The notes: generated from the letters alone by a model not told the origin. 64,000 nt of DNA from Microbacterium limosum (GCF_036324365.1 NZ_CP137080.1:1736001-1800000); one strand, 5' to 3'; numbered from the stretch's first letter, positions 33,991-44,851 are shown. Made by a program: numbers and translations.

Positions 33991-34239
33991 ATGGATTGGC
34001 GCGACAAGGCCGCCTGCCTCACGGTCGACCCGGAACTGTTCTTCCCCGTCGGAAATACCGGACCTGCGGTCGACCAGATCGAAAAGGCGAAGGCCGTCTG
34101 CGCCCGATGCACCGTGACCGAGATCTGCCTGCAGTACGCTCTCGAGTCCGGTCAGGACTCGGGCGTGTGGGGCGGACTCTCCGAAGACGAGCGCCGCGCC
34201 CTCAAGCGCCGCGCCGCCCGCGCCCGCCGCGCGTCCTGA
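33991..34239 (+). CDS. whiB1: WhiB-family Fe-S transcription factor (WhiB1-like)
   Basis: An 82-residue WhiB protein. Four cysteines (9, 37, 40, 46) ligate a [4Fe-4S] cluster, GVWGGL (58-63) is the sigma-A-contacting turn, and an Arg/Lys-rich tail binds DNA. Size and tail match WhiB1, an NO-sensitive essential regulator in mycobacteria. Its position next to pdtaS repeats the M. tuberculosis order whiB1-pdtaS. Confidence 0.92.
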   Translation: MDWRDKAACLTVDPELFFPVGNTGPAVDQIEKAKAVCARCTVTEICLQYALESGQDSGVWGGLSEDERRALKRRAARARRAS

Positions 34240-34260
34240 CCTCTCCCGCGCCCCGTCGCC

Positions 34261-35781
34261 TCAGTGACCCAGAGGCACGGGGCGTGTGTCTGCCCGCGAG
34301 CGGTCGATCCACCGGAGTGGGATGTCGATCGTGACCTCGGTTCCGCTGCCGACCAGCGTGTGCCAGTCGATCGTCCCTCCCAGCTCGCCCTGGATGAGGG
34401 TGCGCACGATCTGCGTGCCCAGACCGCGACCCACCTGACCCTCGGGAAGGCCCGAGCCGGTGTCCCGGACGCTCACCTTGAGGCGTGACGTGCTGCGCAT
34501 CGCCTCGATCTCGACCTGACCCTCGCGCCCCGCGAGTCCGTGCTCCACGGCGTTCGTGACGAGCTCGGTCAGGGCGAGGGCCAGCGGCGTCGCATACTCG
34601 CTGGGCAGCTCGCCGAACGTGCCGATCGAGCGCGTCTGCGCCCTGGTGCCGGCACCCGCGGCAACCTCGGCCACGAGCTTGAGGACCCGAGCGAACACCT
34701 CGTCGAAGTCGACGGACTGGGCGAGCCCCTCGGAGAGGGTGTCGTGCACGACGGCGATCGCGGAGACGCGCCGCATGGCCTGCGTGAGAGCGTCACGCGC
34801 CTCCTCGGAATGCGTCCGACGCGCCTGGATCCGCAGCAGCGAGGCCACCGTCTGCAGATTGTTCTTGACGCGGTGGTGGATCTCGCGGATCGTCGCGTCC
34901 TTGGTGATCAGCTCCTGCTCCTGGTGCCGGATCTCCGTCACATCGCGGCAGAGGATGATGGCGCCGATCCGCTCGCCGCGGGCCCGCAGCGGGATCGCCC
35001 GCAGCGACACGGCCACTCCCCGCGCCTCGATGTCGGAGCGCCACGGGGCGCGGCCGGACACCACGAGCGGGAGCGACTCGTCGATCGTCTGCTTCGTCGG
35101 CAGGACCTTCGCGGTCACCTCGCTGAGCGATTCGCCTTCGAGCTCGTCGTCGAATCCCAGGCGCCCCCACGCCGAGAGCGCGTTCGGGCTCGCGAAGGTG
35201 GTGATGCCGTTGACGTCGAGGCGGATGAGTCCGTCGGACGCGCGCGGGGCGCCGCGCCGCGGTCCGGTCGGCGCCGAGAGATCGGGGAAGTCCCCCGAGG
35301 CGATCATCCCGAAGAGGTCGTCTGCGCAGTCGTTGAACGTGATCTGCTGACGGCTCGGCGCCCGCGCCTCCCCGAGGTTCGTGTGGCGGGTGAGCACCCC
35401 CACCACGGTCGGCTCGCTCCCCTCGCGGCGGTCGTCGCGCACGATCGGCACGGCGCGCACCCGCGTGGGGGTCTCCTCGAACCAGTCGGGCGACGCCGAG
35501 TCGACGATCGCGGCGGTGCGGAATGCCTCACGCACCTGGGTCGCCCACTGGGGCCGCACCCGGTCGCCGACGATGTCGCGGTAGAAGAGCGTGGCGGCGC
35601 CGGACGGTCGGGTGTGGGCGACGGCGACGAACGAGTCGTCGGGCGTAGGGACCCAGACGACGATGTCGGCGAAAGCGAGGTCGGCCAGCAGCTGGCCGTC
35701 GCCCGCAAGGCGGTGCAGCCATTCCACGTCGGCATCGCTGGAGAGCGCCTGGGCGTAGACGAGATCGGTGAGCGTCGACAC
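34261..35781 (-). CDS. pdtaS: Sensor histidine kinase PdtaS
   Basis: A 506-residue cytosolic histidine kinase. Order: GAF-like domain (about 1-140), PAS domain (about 190-290), HisKA_2 dimerisation helix with IREIHHRVKNNLQTVASLLRIQ (phospho-His in HHRVKNN), and HATPase_c with ELVTNAVEHGL, DTGSGLPEG and GLGTQIV. PdtaS controls PdtaR, an ANTAR RNA-binding antiterminator, elsewhere in the genome. GTG start with GGGGGA directly in front; TAGGCT 6 nt upstream makes this a leaderless start. Confidence 0.92.
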   Translation of the reverse strand: MSTLTDLVYAQALSSDADVEWLHRLAGDGQLLADLAFADIVVWVPTPDDSFVAVAHTRPSGAATLFYRDIVGDRVRPQWATQVREAFRTAAIVDSASPDWFEETPTRVRAVPIVRDDRREGSEPTVVGVLTRHTNLGEARAPSRQQITFNDCADDLFGMIASGDFPDLSAPTGPRRGAPRASDGLIRLDVNGITTFASPNALSAWGRLGFDDELEGESLSEVTAKVLPTKQTIDESLPLVVSGRAPWRSDIEARGVAVSLRAIPLRARGERIGAIILCRDVTEIRHQEQELITKDATIREIHHRVKNNLQTVASLLRIQARRTHSEEARDALTQAMRRVSAIAVVHDTLSEGLAQSVDFDEVFARVLKLVAEVAAGAGTRAQTRSIGTFGELPSEYATPLALALTELVTNAVEHGLAGREGQVEIEAMRSTSRLKVSVRDTGSGLPEGQVGRGLGTQIVRTLIQGELGGTIDWHTLVGSGTEVTIDIPLRWIDRSRADTRPVPLGH

Positions 35782-35787
35782 TCCCCC

Positions 35788-35793
35788 AGCCTA
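35788..35793 (-). promoter_or_regulatory. -10 element, leaderless, pdtaS
   Basis: TAGGCT, 6 nt (GGGGGA), then GTG. Confidence 0.65.
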
Positions 35794-35886
35794 ATGGGGG
35801 TGCATCGCGTGGCCCGGGGGGCCAGTGTGGTGTCCGAGTCCACCAGCGAGTGAGCACTCCTCCAGCCTGACGCCGTCATGAGGTCT

Positions 35887-36027
35887 AGGCCTAGATCGTG
35901 CCCTCGCTGGTTGGTGAGGAGGCCGTGATGGCTGCTGGGATGACGTGCTTCGAGCACTGAACCATTAGGACGCTGCGAGCTTTCTCCGGGACGAGCAATG
36001 ATCAGGTTCGCGAAGGGAGCGGGGACG
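35887..36027 (+). ncRNA. Candidate bridge RNA region of the IS110 element
   Basis: The non-coding left end precedes the transposase, where IS110-group elements encode their bridge RNA. It holds stem-loops (CCTC...GAGG at 35902-35919; GTGCT-TCG-AGCAC at 35945-35957). CTGGGAT at 35935-35941 also occurs at the right end of the element (37141-37147), next to the proposed core, as expected for a donor-binding guide. The fold was judged by eye only. Confidence 0.4.
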
Positions 36028-37128
36028 ATGTTGTTCCTCGGTGATGACTGGGCGGAAGCCCACCACGACATCGAACTGCAGGACGAGCAGGGCGCAGTGC
36101 TGGTTCGGCGTCGACTGCCGGAGGGGGTGACGGGGTTGGCGCGGTTGCACGCGCTGATCGCGGATCATCTCGACGACGCCGACGATCCGAGCGTGGTGTT
36201 CGTGGGGATCGAGACGGATCGGGGCGGGTGGGTGCAGGCTCTGATCGCGGCCGGGTACTCGGTGTATCCGATCAACCCGCAGCAGTCGGCCCGGTACCGT
36301 CAGCGGCACTCGACGTCGGGCGCGAAGAGCGACCCCGGGGATGCGCACGTGCTCGCGGAGATCGTCCGCACCGACCGTGATCATCACCGGCCCGCGACCG
36401 GCGACAGCGACCTCGCCGAGGCCGTGAAGGTGCTGGCGCGGACCCATCAGACGATGATCTGGTCGAAGCAGCGGCAGGCCAATCAGCTGCGGTCGATGCT
36501 GCGAGAGTTCTACCCTGCCGCGTTGACCGCGTTCAGCGACGACCTCGCCGGACGAGACGCCCTCGCCGTCCTCGCCGCCGCGCCGACCCCGGCCGCCGGA
36601 CGGGCACTGACCCGGACCCGGCTGGTCTCAGTGCTGCGCCGGGCGGGACGGCGACGCAACCTCGAACACCGCGCGATCGAGATCCTCACCGCTCTCCGGT
36701 CCGAGCAGCTCGAACTGTCCGGACCAGTCGCGGCCGCCTACGGCGCCGGGGTCACCGCGATCGGCGCGAGGGTGCTCGCCGAGTTCGGAGACGACCCCGA
36801 CCGCTTCGCCGACGCGAAAGCGCGCCGGAACTACGCCGGCACCAGCCCCATCACCCGCGCGTCCGGCACCCGACGGGTCGTGCTCGCCCGCTACGCCCGC
36901 AACAGACGCCTCGCAGACACCATGCACCAACAGGCGTTCTGCGCACTCAGCACGTCACCCGGCGCTCGAGCGTTCTACGACGCCCACCGCGCCGCGGGAA
37001 ACACCCACCACGCTGCGCTACGAGCCCTCTCGAACCGGCTCGTCGGGATCCTCGACGGCTGCCTCCGCCACCACACCCGCTACGACGAAACCATCGCCTG
37101 GGCACACCGCCACACCCTCGCCGCTTGA
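36028..37128 (+). CDS. IS110-family transposase (DEDD recombinase)
   Basis: A 366-residue IS110 transposase. The RuvC-like N-terminal domain has GDDWAE (Asp6/7), GIETD (Glu62) and KSDPGDAHVLAE (Asp102, Asp105), the DEDD set. The C-terminal Transposase_20 domain carries YAGTSPITRASGTRRVV with the conserved Ser. ATG 36028 (MLFLGDDWAE) fits family N-termini and has GGGAGCGGGG upstream; an in-frame ATG at 35998 is possible. It appears intact. Confidence 0.93.
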   Translation: MLFLGDDWAEAHHDIELQDEQGAVLVRRRLPEGVTGLARLHALIADHLDDADDPSVVFVGIETDRGGWVQALIAAGYSVYPINPQQSARYRQRHSTSGAKSDPGDAHVLAEIVRTDRDHHRPATGDSDLAEAVKVLARTHQTMIWSKQRQANQLRSMLREFYPAALTAFSDDLAGRDALAVLAAAPTPAAGRALTRTRLVSVLRRAGRRRNLEHRAIEILTALRSEQLELSGPVAAAYGAGVTAIGARVLAEFGDDPDRFADAKARRNYAGTSPITRASGTRRVVLARYARNRRLADTMHQQAFCALSTSPGARAFYDAHRAAGNTHHAALRALSNRLVGILDGCLRHHTRYDETIAWAHRHTLAA

Positions 37129-37201
37129 CAACCTACGACCCTGGGATATCTAGGCGCACCCGGAGACCGCATCCGCTGCCGCACGGGGCGGCGCCGCTCC
37201 C

Positions 37202-38518
37202 CTACGCCGTGCGCCGGCGGACGCGCCGTGGACCGCGTCCGCTCGCGTGCTCGTCGCGCACGCCCGCCGCGGGCTCGCCGCCGATCTCGGCCATCACGCC
37301 CTCGCCGACCAGCCGCCGGACGCCCGTGACGAGCGGGGAGCGCGGCGCGACCTCGGCGAGCGGGCGCGCCTGCAGCACCGCCGCGTCCGTCGCGCGCGGA
37401 TCCTCGGGAAGGAACCAGACCCGGTCCACCCCCGCGAACCTCGCGAGCGCGCGCCGGACCTGTCCTCGCCCGTCGAAGCCGAGTCCGCCCGGGCGCAGGC
37501 GGTTCACGGCGATCAGCACGGGCACGGGTCCCACGACCTGACGCAGGTCCGCGTGTGCGCGCAGGAAACGGGCCACGCCCACCGGTTCGGCGGCGCACAC
37601 GGCCACGACGACATCGGCCGCGCGCAGCGCCGCCAGCGTCGCGGCGTTGCGGCGGGGTCCCTCGAGGTCCGAGGTGATCTCGTCGTCCTCCTCCAGCGAG
37701 GGCGCGACATCCACGACGGTGAACCGCGCCCAGCGCCGGCACTCCTCGAGCGCCGCCGCGACCCGCGAGGCCGACAGCTCCGGCCAGCGAGCGGGCCGAT
37801 TGATGCCGCACAGCACATCGACCTGCGCGTCGCGGTGCTGCACGGGGATGCTGATGCGTAGAAGCTCTCCCGCATCCAGATCGCCCGCCTCTGCGTGGCG
37901 GCAGGCTGCGGCGAAGCCGGGTCCCTCGTCGGGCAGCCCGAGCGCGAGCGCCTGCGAGGGCGCCCGCGTGTCGGCGTCGACGAGCGCCGTCACCCCGGCG
38001 CCGCGCGCGAGCTCGAACGAGAGCGCGGCAGCGAGCGTTGAGCGCCCCGGGGCGCCCTCGGGCCCCCACACGACGATCACGGAACCCCGAGGGTCTGAAA
38101 CGTCGCGCCCCAGGGCGGTCACCGGAGCGAAGAGGGGGTCGGGCGCGAAGCGGCGCACCGCCTGGACGACCGCGTCGGCGTCGCCCGGATCCACCGGCTC
38201 GTCGAGCCCGAACGCCGCCGCGAGCCGATCGGCGTCGGCACCGGAGCCGACCGCGACGATCCGGGCTCCGCCCCGATCGCAAAGGGTCACCAGCTCCCGC
38301 GTGAGCACGGACCGATGAGCCCACACGATGACGGTGTCGGCGCCCTGAAGCAGCGCCGGGGCGGCCGCACCGCGCGGATCGCCCGGCCCGACGACGGCCC
38401 CCGCGGACAGCGCGAGCGGATCGAGCATCGCGACGGCCTCGAGGCCCGCGCGGTGAAGGGCCTCGGCGAGCACGCCGTCGTGCGGTGCGCCGACGGCCAC
38501 CGCGACGCGAGCGCTCAT
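37202..38518 (-). CDS. MinD/CpaE-like P-loop ATPase
   Basis: A 438-residue ParA/MinD-family protein. A receiver-like N-terminal part (about 1-140) precedes the ATPase domain, as in CpaE of Flp/Tad pili. The P-loop at 152-161 reads GPEGAPGRST, with Arg where Lys is normal; this variant recurs in actinobacterial relatives, so activity is uncertain. TVVDVAPSLEEDDE is the Walker B-like region. It starts in an ATGA overlap with the SAF gene, forming a pair; no pilus genes lie nearby. Confidence 0.75.
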   Translation of the reverse strand: MSARVAVAVGAPHDGVLAEALHRAGLEAVAMLDPLALSAGAVVGPGDPRGAAAPALLQGADTVIVWAHRSVLTRELVTLCDRGGARIVAVGSGADADRLAAAFGLDEPVDPGDADAVVQAVRRFAPDPLFAPVTALGRDVSDPRGSVIVVWGPEGAPGRSTLAAALSFELARGAGVTALVDADTRAPSQALALGLPDEGPGFAAACRHAEAGDLDAGELLRISIPVQHRDAQVDVLCGINRPARWPELSASRVAAALEECRRWARFTVVDVAPSLEEDDEITSDLEGPRRNAATLAALRAADVVVAVCAAEPVGVARFLRAHADLRQVVGPVPVLIAVNRLRPGGLGFDGRGQVRRALARFAGVDRVWFLPEDPRATDAAVLQARPLAEVAPRSPLVTGVRRLVGEGVMAEIGGEPAAGVRDEHASGRGPRRVRRRTA

Positions 38519-39141
38519 CCGGGCACGCCCGAGGGCACGACCGACAGCGCAGCGCCGGACGAGACCGCCGCGAGCACGGCCGCGACGTCGGCTCGCGGGA
38601 TGACCAGTTCGGTGCTGGCGCCCGCAGACGCGAGCACGCCCTGGTCGGCGTCGACCCGCACGACCGTCGCGTCCGGCACGAGGATGGCGGGCGTGCCGAA
38701 TCCGCCGTCCTCGAGCGGCGGTGCGGACCACAGCTCGACGACGCCGCCCGCACCGACGGATGCGGGCACCTTCGTCGATGTCGTGACGACGACCGAGGCG
38801 GTGGCGGATGCCGCGGCATCCGTCACCGCCTCGGTCGCGATCAGCTCGCCCCGCGGAATGGTCCTCGCCGCCACCGCGCCGGGCCCCAGCTCGCCACCCG
38901 CGAGGTAGCGGTCCGAAGCGACGCCGAGCGAGACGTCAACGACCCGCAGGTCCGCCTCTGCGATCCGCTCGCCGGCGACGATCGTCCGTGACGCGGCCAG
39001 CACCGGAGTCGTCGTCCGCGCCGCGGCGATCGTGGCCCACACCCCCGCCACCGACAGGACCACAAGACCCAGCCCGACGAAGAATCGGGCGTCCGACCAG
39101 AAGACGCGTGGCCGGGCGCGCACCGAGTGTTCGGCATCCAT
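38515..39141 (-). CDS. SAF-domain membrane-anchored protein (CpaB/FlgA-like)
   Basis: A 208-residue protein: short cytoplasmic N-terminus, one TM helix (FFVGLGLVVLSVAGVWATIAA, about 20-40), then an SAF domain (RTIVAGERIAEADLRVVDVSLG, ARTIPRGELIATEAV) and a C-terminal beta-rich part. SAF proteins such as CpaB act at pilus or flagellar assembly sites, binding wall polymers. ATG 39141 is chosen because GGGGAG precedes it and the preceding in-frame sequence is not protein-like. Confidence 0.8.
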   Translation of the reverse strand: MDAEHSVRARPRVFWSDARFFVGLGLVVLSVAGVWATIAAARTTTPVLAASRTIVAGERIAEADLRVVDVSLGVASDRYLAGGELGPGAVAARTIPRGELIATEAVTDAAASATASVVVTTSTKVPASVGAGGVVELWSAPPLEDGGFGTPAILVPDATVVRVDADQGVLASAGASTELVIPRADVAAVLAAVSSGAALSVVPSGVPG

Positions 39142-39225
39142 TGGCTCCCCCAGAAGCGGTCTCGGGAACCTCTCCCCGCGACCTCCCGCCCCATCGTGGA
39201 CCATCGCGCGGGAGATCGTTCTGGA

Positions 39226-39238
39226 TTATCCACAGCAA
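39226..39238 (+). promoter_or_regulatory. DnaA box in 13-bp repeat, copy 1
   Basis: TTATCCACAGCAA contains a perfect DnaA box (TTATCCACA, 39226-39234). An identical 13-mer occurs at 40210. This copy lies between the SAF and HTH genes, about 35 bp upstream of the HTH -10 element. Confidence 0.65.
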
Positions 39239-39266
39239 AGCGCGCCCGAGCGTCGTCGGCGGGGGC

Positions 39267-39272
39267 CATAAT
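39267..39272 (+). promoter_or_regulatory. -10 element, leaderless, HTH gene
   Basis: CATAAT (one base from the TATAAT consensus), 6 nt (GTCAGC), then ATG. Confidence 0.6.
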
Positions 39273-39278
39273 GTCAGC

Positions 39279-39560
39279 ATGTCCGAAAGCCCCCCCTTCG
39301 GCGTGCGTTACCTCGCCCCCTCCCAGGTGGCCGAGCTCCTCAGCATCTCCGTCGACGAGGTGCTCGACCTCGTCCACGAAGGTCGGCTTCGCGGCGCCCG
39401 CCTCGGCTCACCCGCGAAGTGGCGCATCGAGGAGGAGAGCCTGCGGGGGTACATCGACGACCAGGTCGAAGAGGCCCGGCAGATGCATCTGTGGCAGCAG
39501 TCGCAGGCCGCGAGCTTCCCCGAGGTGTGGAACCCGGGCGGATCCACCCGCCCCGAGTAG
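39279..39560 (+). CDS. Excisionase-type helix-turn-helix protein
   Basis: A 93-residue DNA-binding protein of the excisionase/MerR-like family. YLAPSQVAELLSISVDEVLDLVHEGRLRGARLGSPAKWRIEEESLRGYID covers the HTH and wing. It likely binds DNA as a small regulator or architectural factor; target unknown. Leaderless start. It is flanked by the DnaA box and converges with the next hypothetical gene. Confidence 0.82.
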   Translation: MSESPPFGVRYLAPSQVAELLSISVDEVLDLVHEGRLRGARLGSPAKWRIEEESLRGYIDDQVEEARQMHLWQQSQAASFPEVWNPGGSTRPE

Positions 39561-39571
39561 CAGCCGCACCC

Positions 39572-40171
39572 TCACAGCATGCTCGGAGTGTGCATTCCGC
39601 TCCACCGCACGCACGCGACCGACGCGAACGGAAGTACCCGTACGCCCCTCACCTCGCTGGGACGCCGAGGTATCCCGGCATCGTGCAACGCGATGTCCAG
39701 ATGATCGGCACCGACCCGATCGATCGTTCCGGTCACGACCGTCCCCGCGGCGGTGTCGATGCTCACGCCCAGGCGCCGGCGCGACACGTCGCGCAGCACG
39801 AAGCCGAGCGTCAGGCGCTCGGCGACCGGTGAGGGGGCCGGCGATCCAGCTCCCGCTCGCATCGTCTCCACCGGCATCGTCACGGATCGGACCGCCGGCA
39901 CCGGGATGAGCGCGAAGACACGGGATCCGTCGACGCGGAGAGCGATGAAATCCGCTCCCACCGCGCGGATCTCCCCGCGCACGGTGGTGTCCTCCGTAAC
40001 CTCGACCGCGACGGACGCCGCCTCGCCGCCGGCCATCGCCCGCAGCCGCTCGCGCAGCGTCAGGCGAGCGACCCGTAGTCGCTCGGCCTCCGCGTCGAGA
40101 GCGACGCGCTCGGCCTCCGCGTCCGCGGCGAGCTGGTCCTCGAGGTCCTCGAACAGGCGATCCCAGCGCAC
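39572..40171 (-). CDS. Conserved actinobacterial hypothetical with repeated beta modules
   Basis: A 199-residue protein of unknown function. An N-terminal Glu/Ala-rich helix (about 1-45) is followed by two related beta-rich modules: VRGEIRAVGADFIALRV...ALIPVPAVRSV (about 63-96) and VTGTIDRVGADHLDIALHD...VLPFASVACVR (about 146-190). The repeated xGxIxxVGADxxxI pattern suggests small SH3/LSm-like barrels. GTG start with TAGAGT 6 nt upstream. Confidence 0.6.
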   Translation of the reverse strand: MRWDRLFEDLEDQLAADAEAERVALDAEAERLRVARLTLRERLRAMAGGEAASVAVEVTEDTTVRGEIRAVGADFIALRVDGSRVFALIPVPAVRSVTMPVETMRAGAGSPAPSPVAERLTLGFVLRDVSRRRLGVSIDTAAGTVVTGTIDRVGADHLDIALHDAGIPRRPSEVRGVRVLPFASVACVRWSGMHTPSML

Positions 40172-40177
40172 ACCGCG

Positions 40178-40183
40178 ACTCTA
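40178..40183 (-). promoter_or_regulatory. -10 element, leaderless, hypothetical gene
   Basis: TAGAGT, 6 nt (CGCGGT), then GTG. Confidence 0.6.
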
Positions 40184-40209
40184 AGGCAGAATCATCGGCC
40201 ACTCCCGAG

Positions 40210-40222
40210 TTATCCACAGCAA
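40210..40222 (+). promoter_or_regulatory. DnaA box in 13-bp repeat, copy 2
   Basis: TTATCCACAGCAA again, with the perfect DnaA box at 40210-40218, 984 bp from copy 1 and in the same orientation. It lies in the divergent gap between the hypothetical gene and the Rv3235-like gene. Confidence 0.65.
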
Positions 40223-40296
40223 TGACTCGGCCCTCCCGCGGCGGGGCGCCCTATGTTCTACTCGACTCCACCCGGTCCCTTGACAGATTGGCCAGC

Positions 40297-40728
40297 ATGG
40301 TCGCGTCCGCTTCCGGCACAGCAGCCGAACCCCGCCACGCCCACATCGCCGACGACTACTTCTCGCGGCAGCGCACGCCCAGCTCGGCGCTGCCGGATCC
40401 GGAACCGCTCCTGCTCAATCTCGCCCGCGGCGTGCTGGAGGTGCTCGCCGGGGCGCGGGAAGCGGATCAGTTCGCCCGGTGGCTCGCCGAGGACGCATAC
40501 CGAAAGCTCGTGATCCGCAGCAACCTCGCCGCCCGCGCCCGCAGCGCGCGGGGTGTGCGCGCTGCGCGGCCGCATCACACGATCCTCGCGCTACGCCAGA
40601 TGAGTCCCGCCGACGGCGTCGTCGAGGCGGTCGTCGTCATCGCGGGACCGCATCGGACGCGGGCCATCGCCATCCGCCTGGAAGGCATGGACGGCCGCTG
40701 GCGCGCCGCCTCGCTCGCGCTGCTCTGA
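40297..40728 (+). CDS. Rv3235-family (DUF6459) protein
   Basis: A 143-residue protein matching the Rv3235 family of unknown function. The core PEPLLLNLARGVLEVLAGAREADQFARWL and the C-terminal ADGVVEAVVVIAGPHRTRAIAIRLEGMDGRWRA are family-typical. In mycobacteria the homologue lies near secA1, as here. ATG 40297 is preferred with TATGTT at 40252-40257 as -10; an in-frame ATG at 40222 overlaps the DnaA box. Confidence 0.75.
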   Translation: MVASASGTAAEPRHAHIADDYFSRQRTPSSALPDPEPLLLNLARGVLEVLAGAREADQFARWLAEDAYRKLVIRSNLAARARSARGVRAARPHHTILALRQMSPADGVVEAVVVIAGPHRTRAIAIRLEGMDGRWRAASLALL

Positions 40729-40750
40729 CGCGGCACCGCGCCCGCGCGCC

Positions 40751-41977
40751 TCAGGGGCGGTAGGACGCGAGGAAGTTGCCCAGCCGTTCGATGGCGTCGG
40801 CGAGCACGCGGGACTCCGGCAGCGTGACGATGCGCAGGTGATCGGTGGTCGGCCAGTTGAAGCCCGTCCCCTGCACGAGCAGCACACGCTCCGCGACGAG
40901 GAAATCGTAGACGAACTTCGCGTCGTCGGGTATCTCGTACACGTCGGGATCCAGTCGCGGGAACGCGTAGAGCGCACCGCGCGGCTTGACGCAGGACACC
41001 CCGGGAATCGCCTCCAGGCCCTCCCAGGCGACGTCGCGCTGCTCGTGCAGCCGCCCCGTGGGCGCGATGAGGGAATCGATCGACTGCACACCGGACAGGG
41101 CCGCCTGCACGGCGTGCTGCGCGGGGACGTTCGGGCACAGCCGGGTCGACGCGAGCAGATTGATGCCCTCCAGGAAGCCCGCGGCATGCCGCTTCGGGCC
41201 CGTGATGACGAGCCACCCGGAACGGTATCCGGCCACACGATAGGTCTTCGACAACCCGTTGAACGTCAGGCACAGCAGATCGGGCGCGACGCTCGCGAGC
41301 GGGATGTGCTGGGCGTCGTCGAACAGGATGCGGTCGTAGATCTCATCGGACAGAAGCAGCAGCGAGTGCTCGCGCGCGATCTGGACGATGCCCTCCAGCA
41401 CCTCACGGGAGTAGACGGCGCCCGTCGGGTTGTTGGGGTTGATCACGACGATCGCTTTCGTGCGCGGGGTGATCTTCGCCCGGATGTCCTCGAGGTCGGG
41501 TTGCCACTCGTGCAACTCGTCGCACACGTAGTGGACGGGCGTACCGCCGGCGAGGCTCGTCATGGCGGTCCACAGCGGATAGTCCGGCGCGGGGATCAGC
41601 ACCTCGTCGCCCTCGTCGAGAAGCGCCTGCATCGTCATCGTGATCAGCTCGGAGACGCCGTTGCCGAGGAAGACGTCGTCGGGGTCGACGCGCGGGAAGC
41701 CCGCCTCCTCCTCGTACCGATAGACGACGGCGCGCCGCGCCGACAGGATGCCGCGGCTCTCGCTGTAGCCGTGCGCGGTGGGGATCGCGGCGATCATGTC
41801 GCGGACGATCTGGTACGGCGCCTCGAACCCGAAGGTCGCCGGGTTGCCGGTGTTGAGCTTGAGCACCGTGTGCCCCTCGGCCTCGAGCCGTGCGGCCTCG
41901 ACGAGGGCGTTGCCGCGGATCTCGTAGAGGACGTTCTTCAGCTTCGAGGACTGATCGAGGGGACGGAGGCTGCTCAT
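40751..41977 (-). CDS. PLP-dependent aminotransferase (AlaA/AspC class I)
   Basis: A 408-residue fold-type I aminotransferase close to alanine aminotransferase AlaA. SSKLKNVLYEIRGNALVEAARLEAEG at the start, NPNNPTGAVYSREVLE, and the PLP lysine in FNGLSKTYRVAGYRSGWL are diagnostic. It probably transfers an amino group between glutamate and pyruvate. ATG 41977 has TATCCT 6 nt upstream (leaderless). Confidence 0.92.
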   Translation of the reverse strand: MSSLRPLDQSSKLKNVLYEIRGNALVEAARLEAEGHTVLKLNTGNPATFGFEAPYQIVRDMIAAIPTAHGYSESRGILSARRAVVYRYEEEAGFPRVDPDDVFLGNGVSELITMTMQALLDEGDEVLIPAPDYPLWTAMTSLAGGTPVHYVCDELHEWQPDLEDIRAKITPRTKAIVVINPNNPTGAVYSREVLEGIVQIAREHSLLLLSDEIYDRILFDDAQHIPLASVAPDLLCLTFNGLSKTYRVAGYRSGWLVITGPKRHAAGFLEGINLLASTRLCPNVPAQHAVQAALSGVQSIDSLIAPTGRLHEQRDVAWEGLEAIPGVSCVKPRGALYAFPRLDPDVYEIPDDAKFVYDFLVAERVLLVQGTGFNWPTTDHLRIVTLPESRVLADAIERLGNFLASYRP

Positions 41978-41983
41978 CGGCTC

Positions 41984-41989
41984 AGGATA
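41984..41989 (-). promoter_or_regulatory. -10 element, leaderless, aminotransferase gene
   Basis: TATCCT, 6 nt (GAGCCG), then ATG. Confidence 0.6.
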
Positions 41990-42043
41990 CCGGCGGCTGC
42001 ATGAGTCCACCCGCCGCCGGCTGGCCTGCGCTGTGTCGCCGCT

Positions 42044-44851
<2,808 letters not shown>

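Larger units (their letters stand above)
35885..37151 (+). mobile_element. IS110-family insertion sequence, about 1.27 kb
   Basis: A single transposase gene with an asymmetric non-coding left end (about 140 bp) and short right end (about 20 bp). TCTAGGC occurs at both proposed edges (35884-35890 and 37149-37155), consistent with a shared CT core dinucleotide as in IS621. No terminal inverted repeats or classical target duplication are seen, as expected for IS110. It sits between the pdtaS promoter and the end of the MinD-like gene and breaks no gene. An inverted pair CCAGCGAG (35843-35850)/CTCGCTGG (35903-35910) crosses the left edge, so the true end may lie some 40 bp further left. Confidence 0.7.

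Noticed and set aside
35998..36027. Longer N-terminus for the IS110 transposase from ATG 35998
   Set aside because: Family proteins start at MLF-GDDWAE; the extra ten codons fall in the presumed bridge-RNA region.
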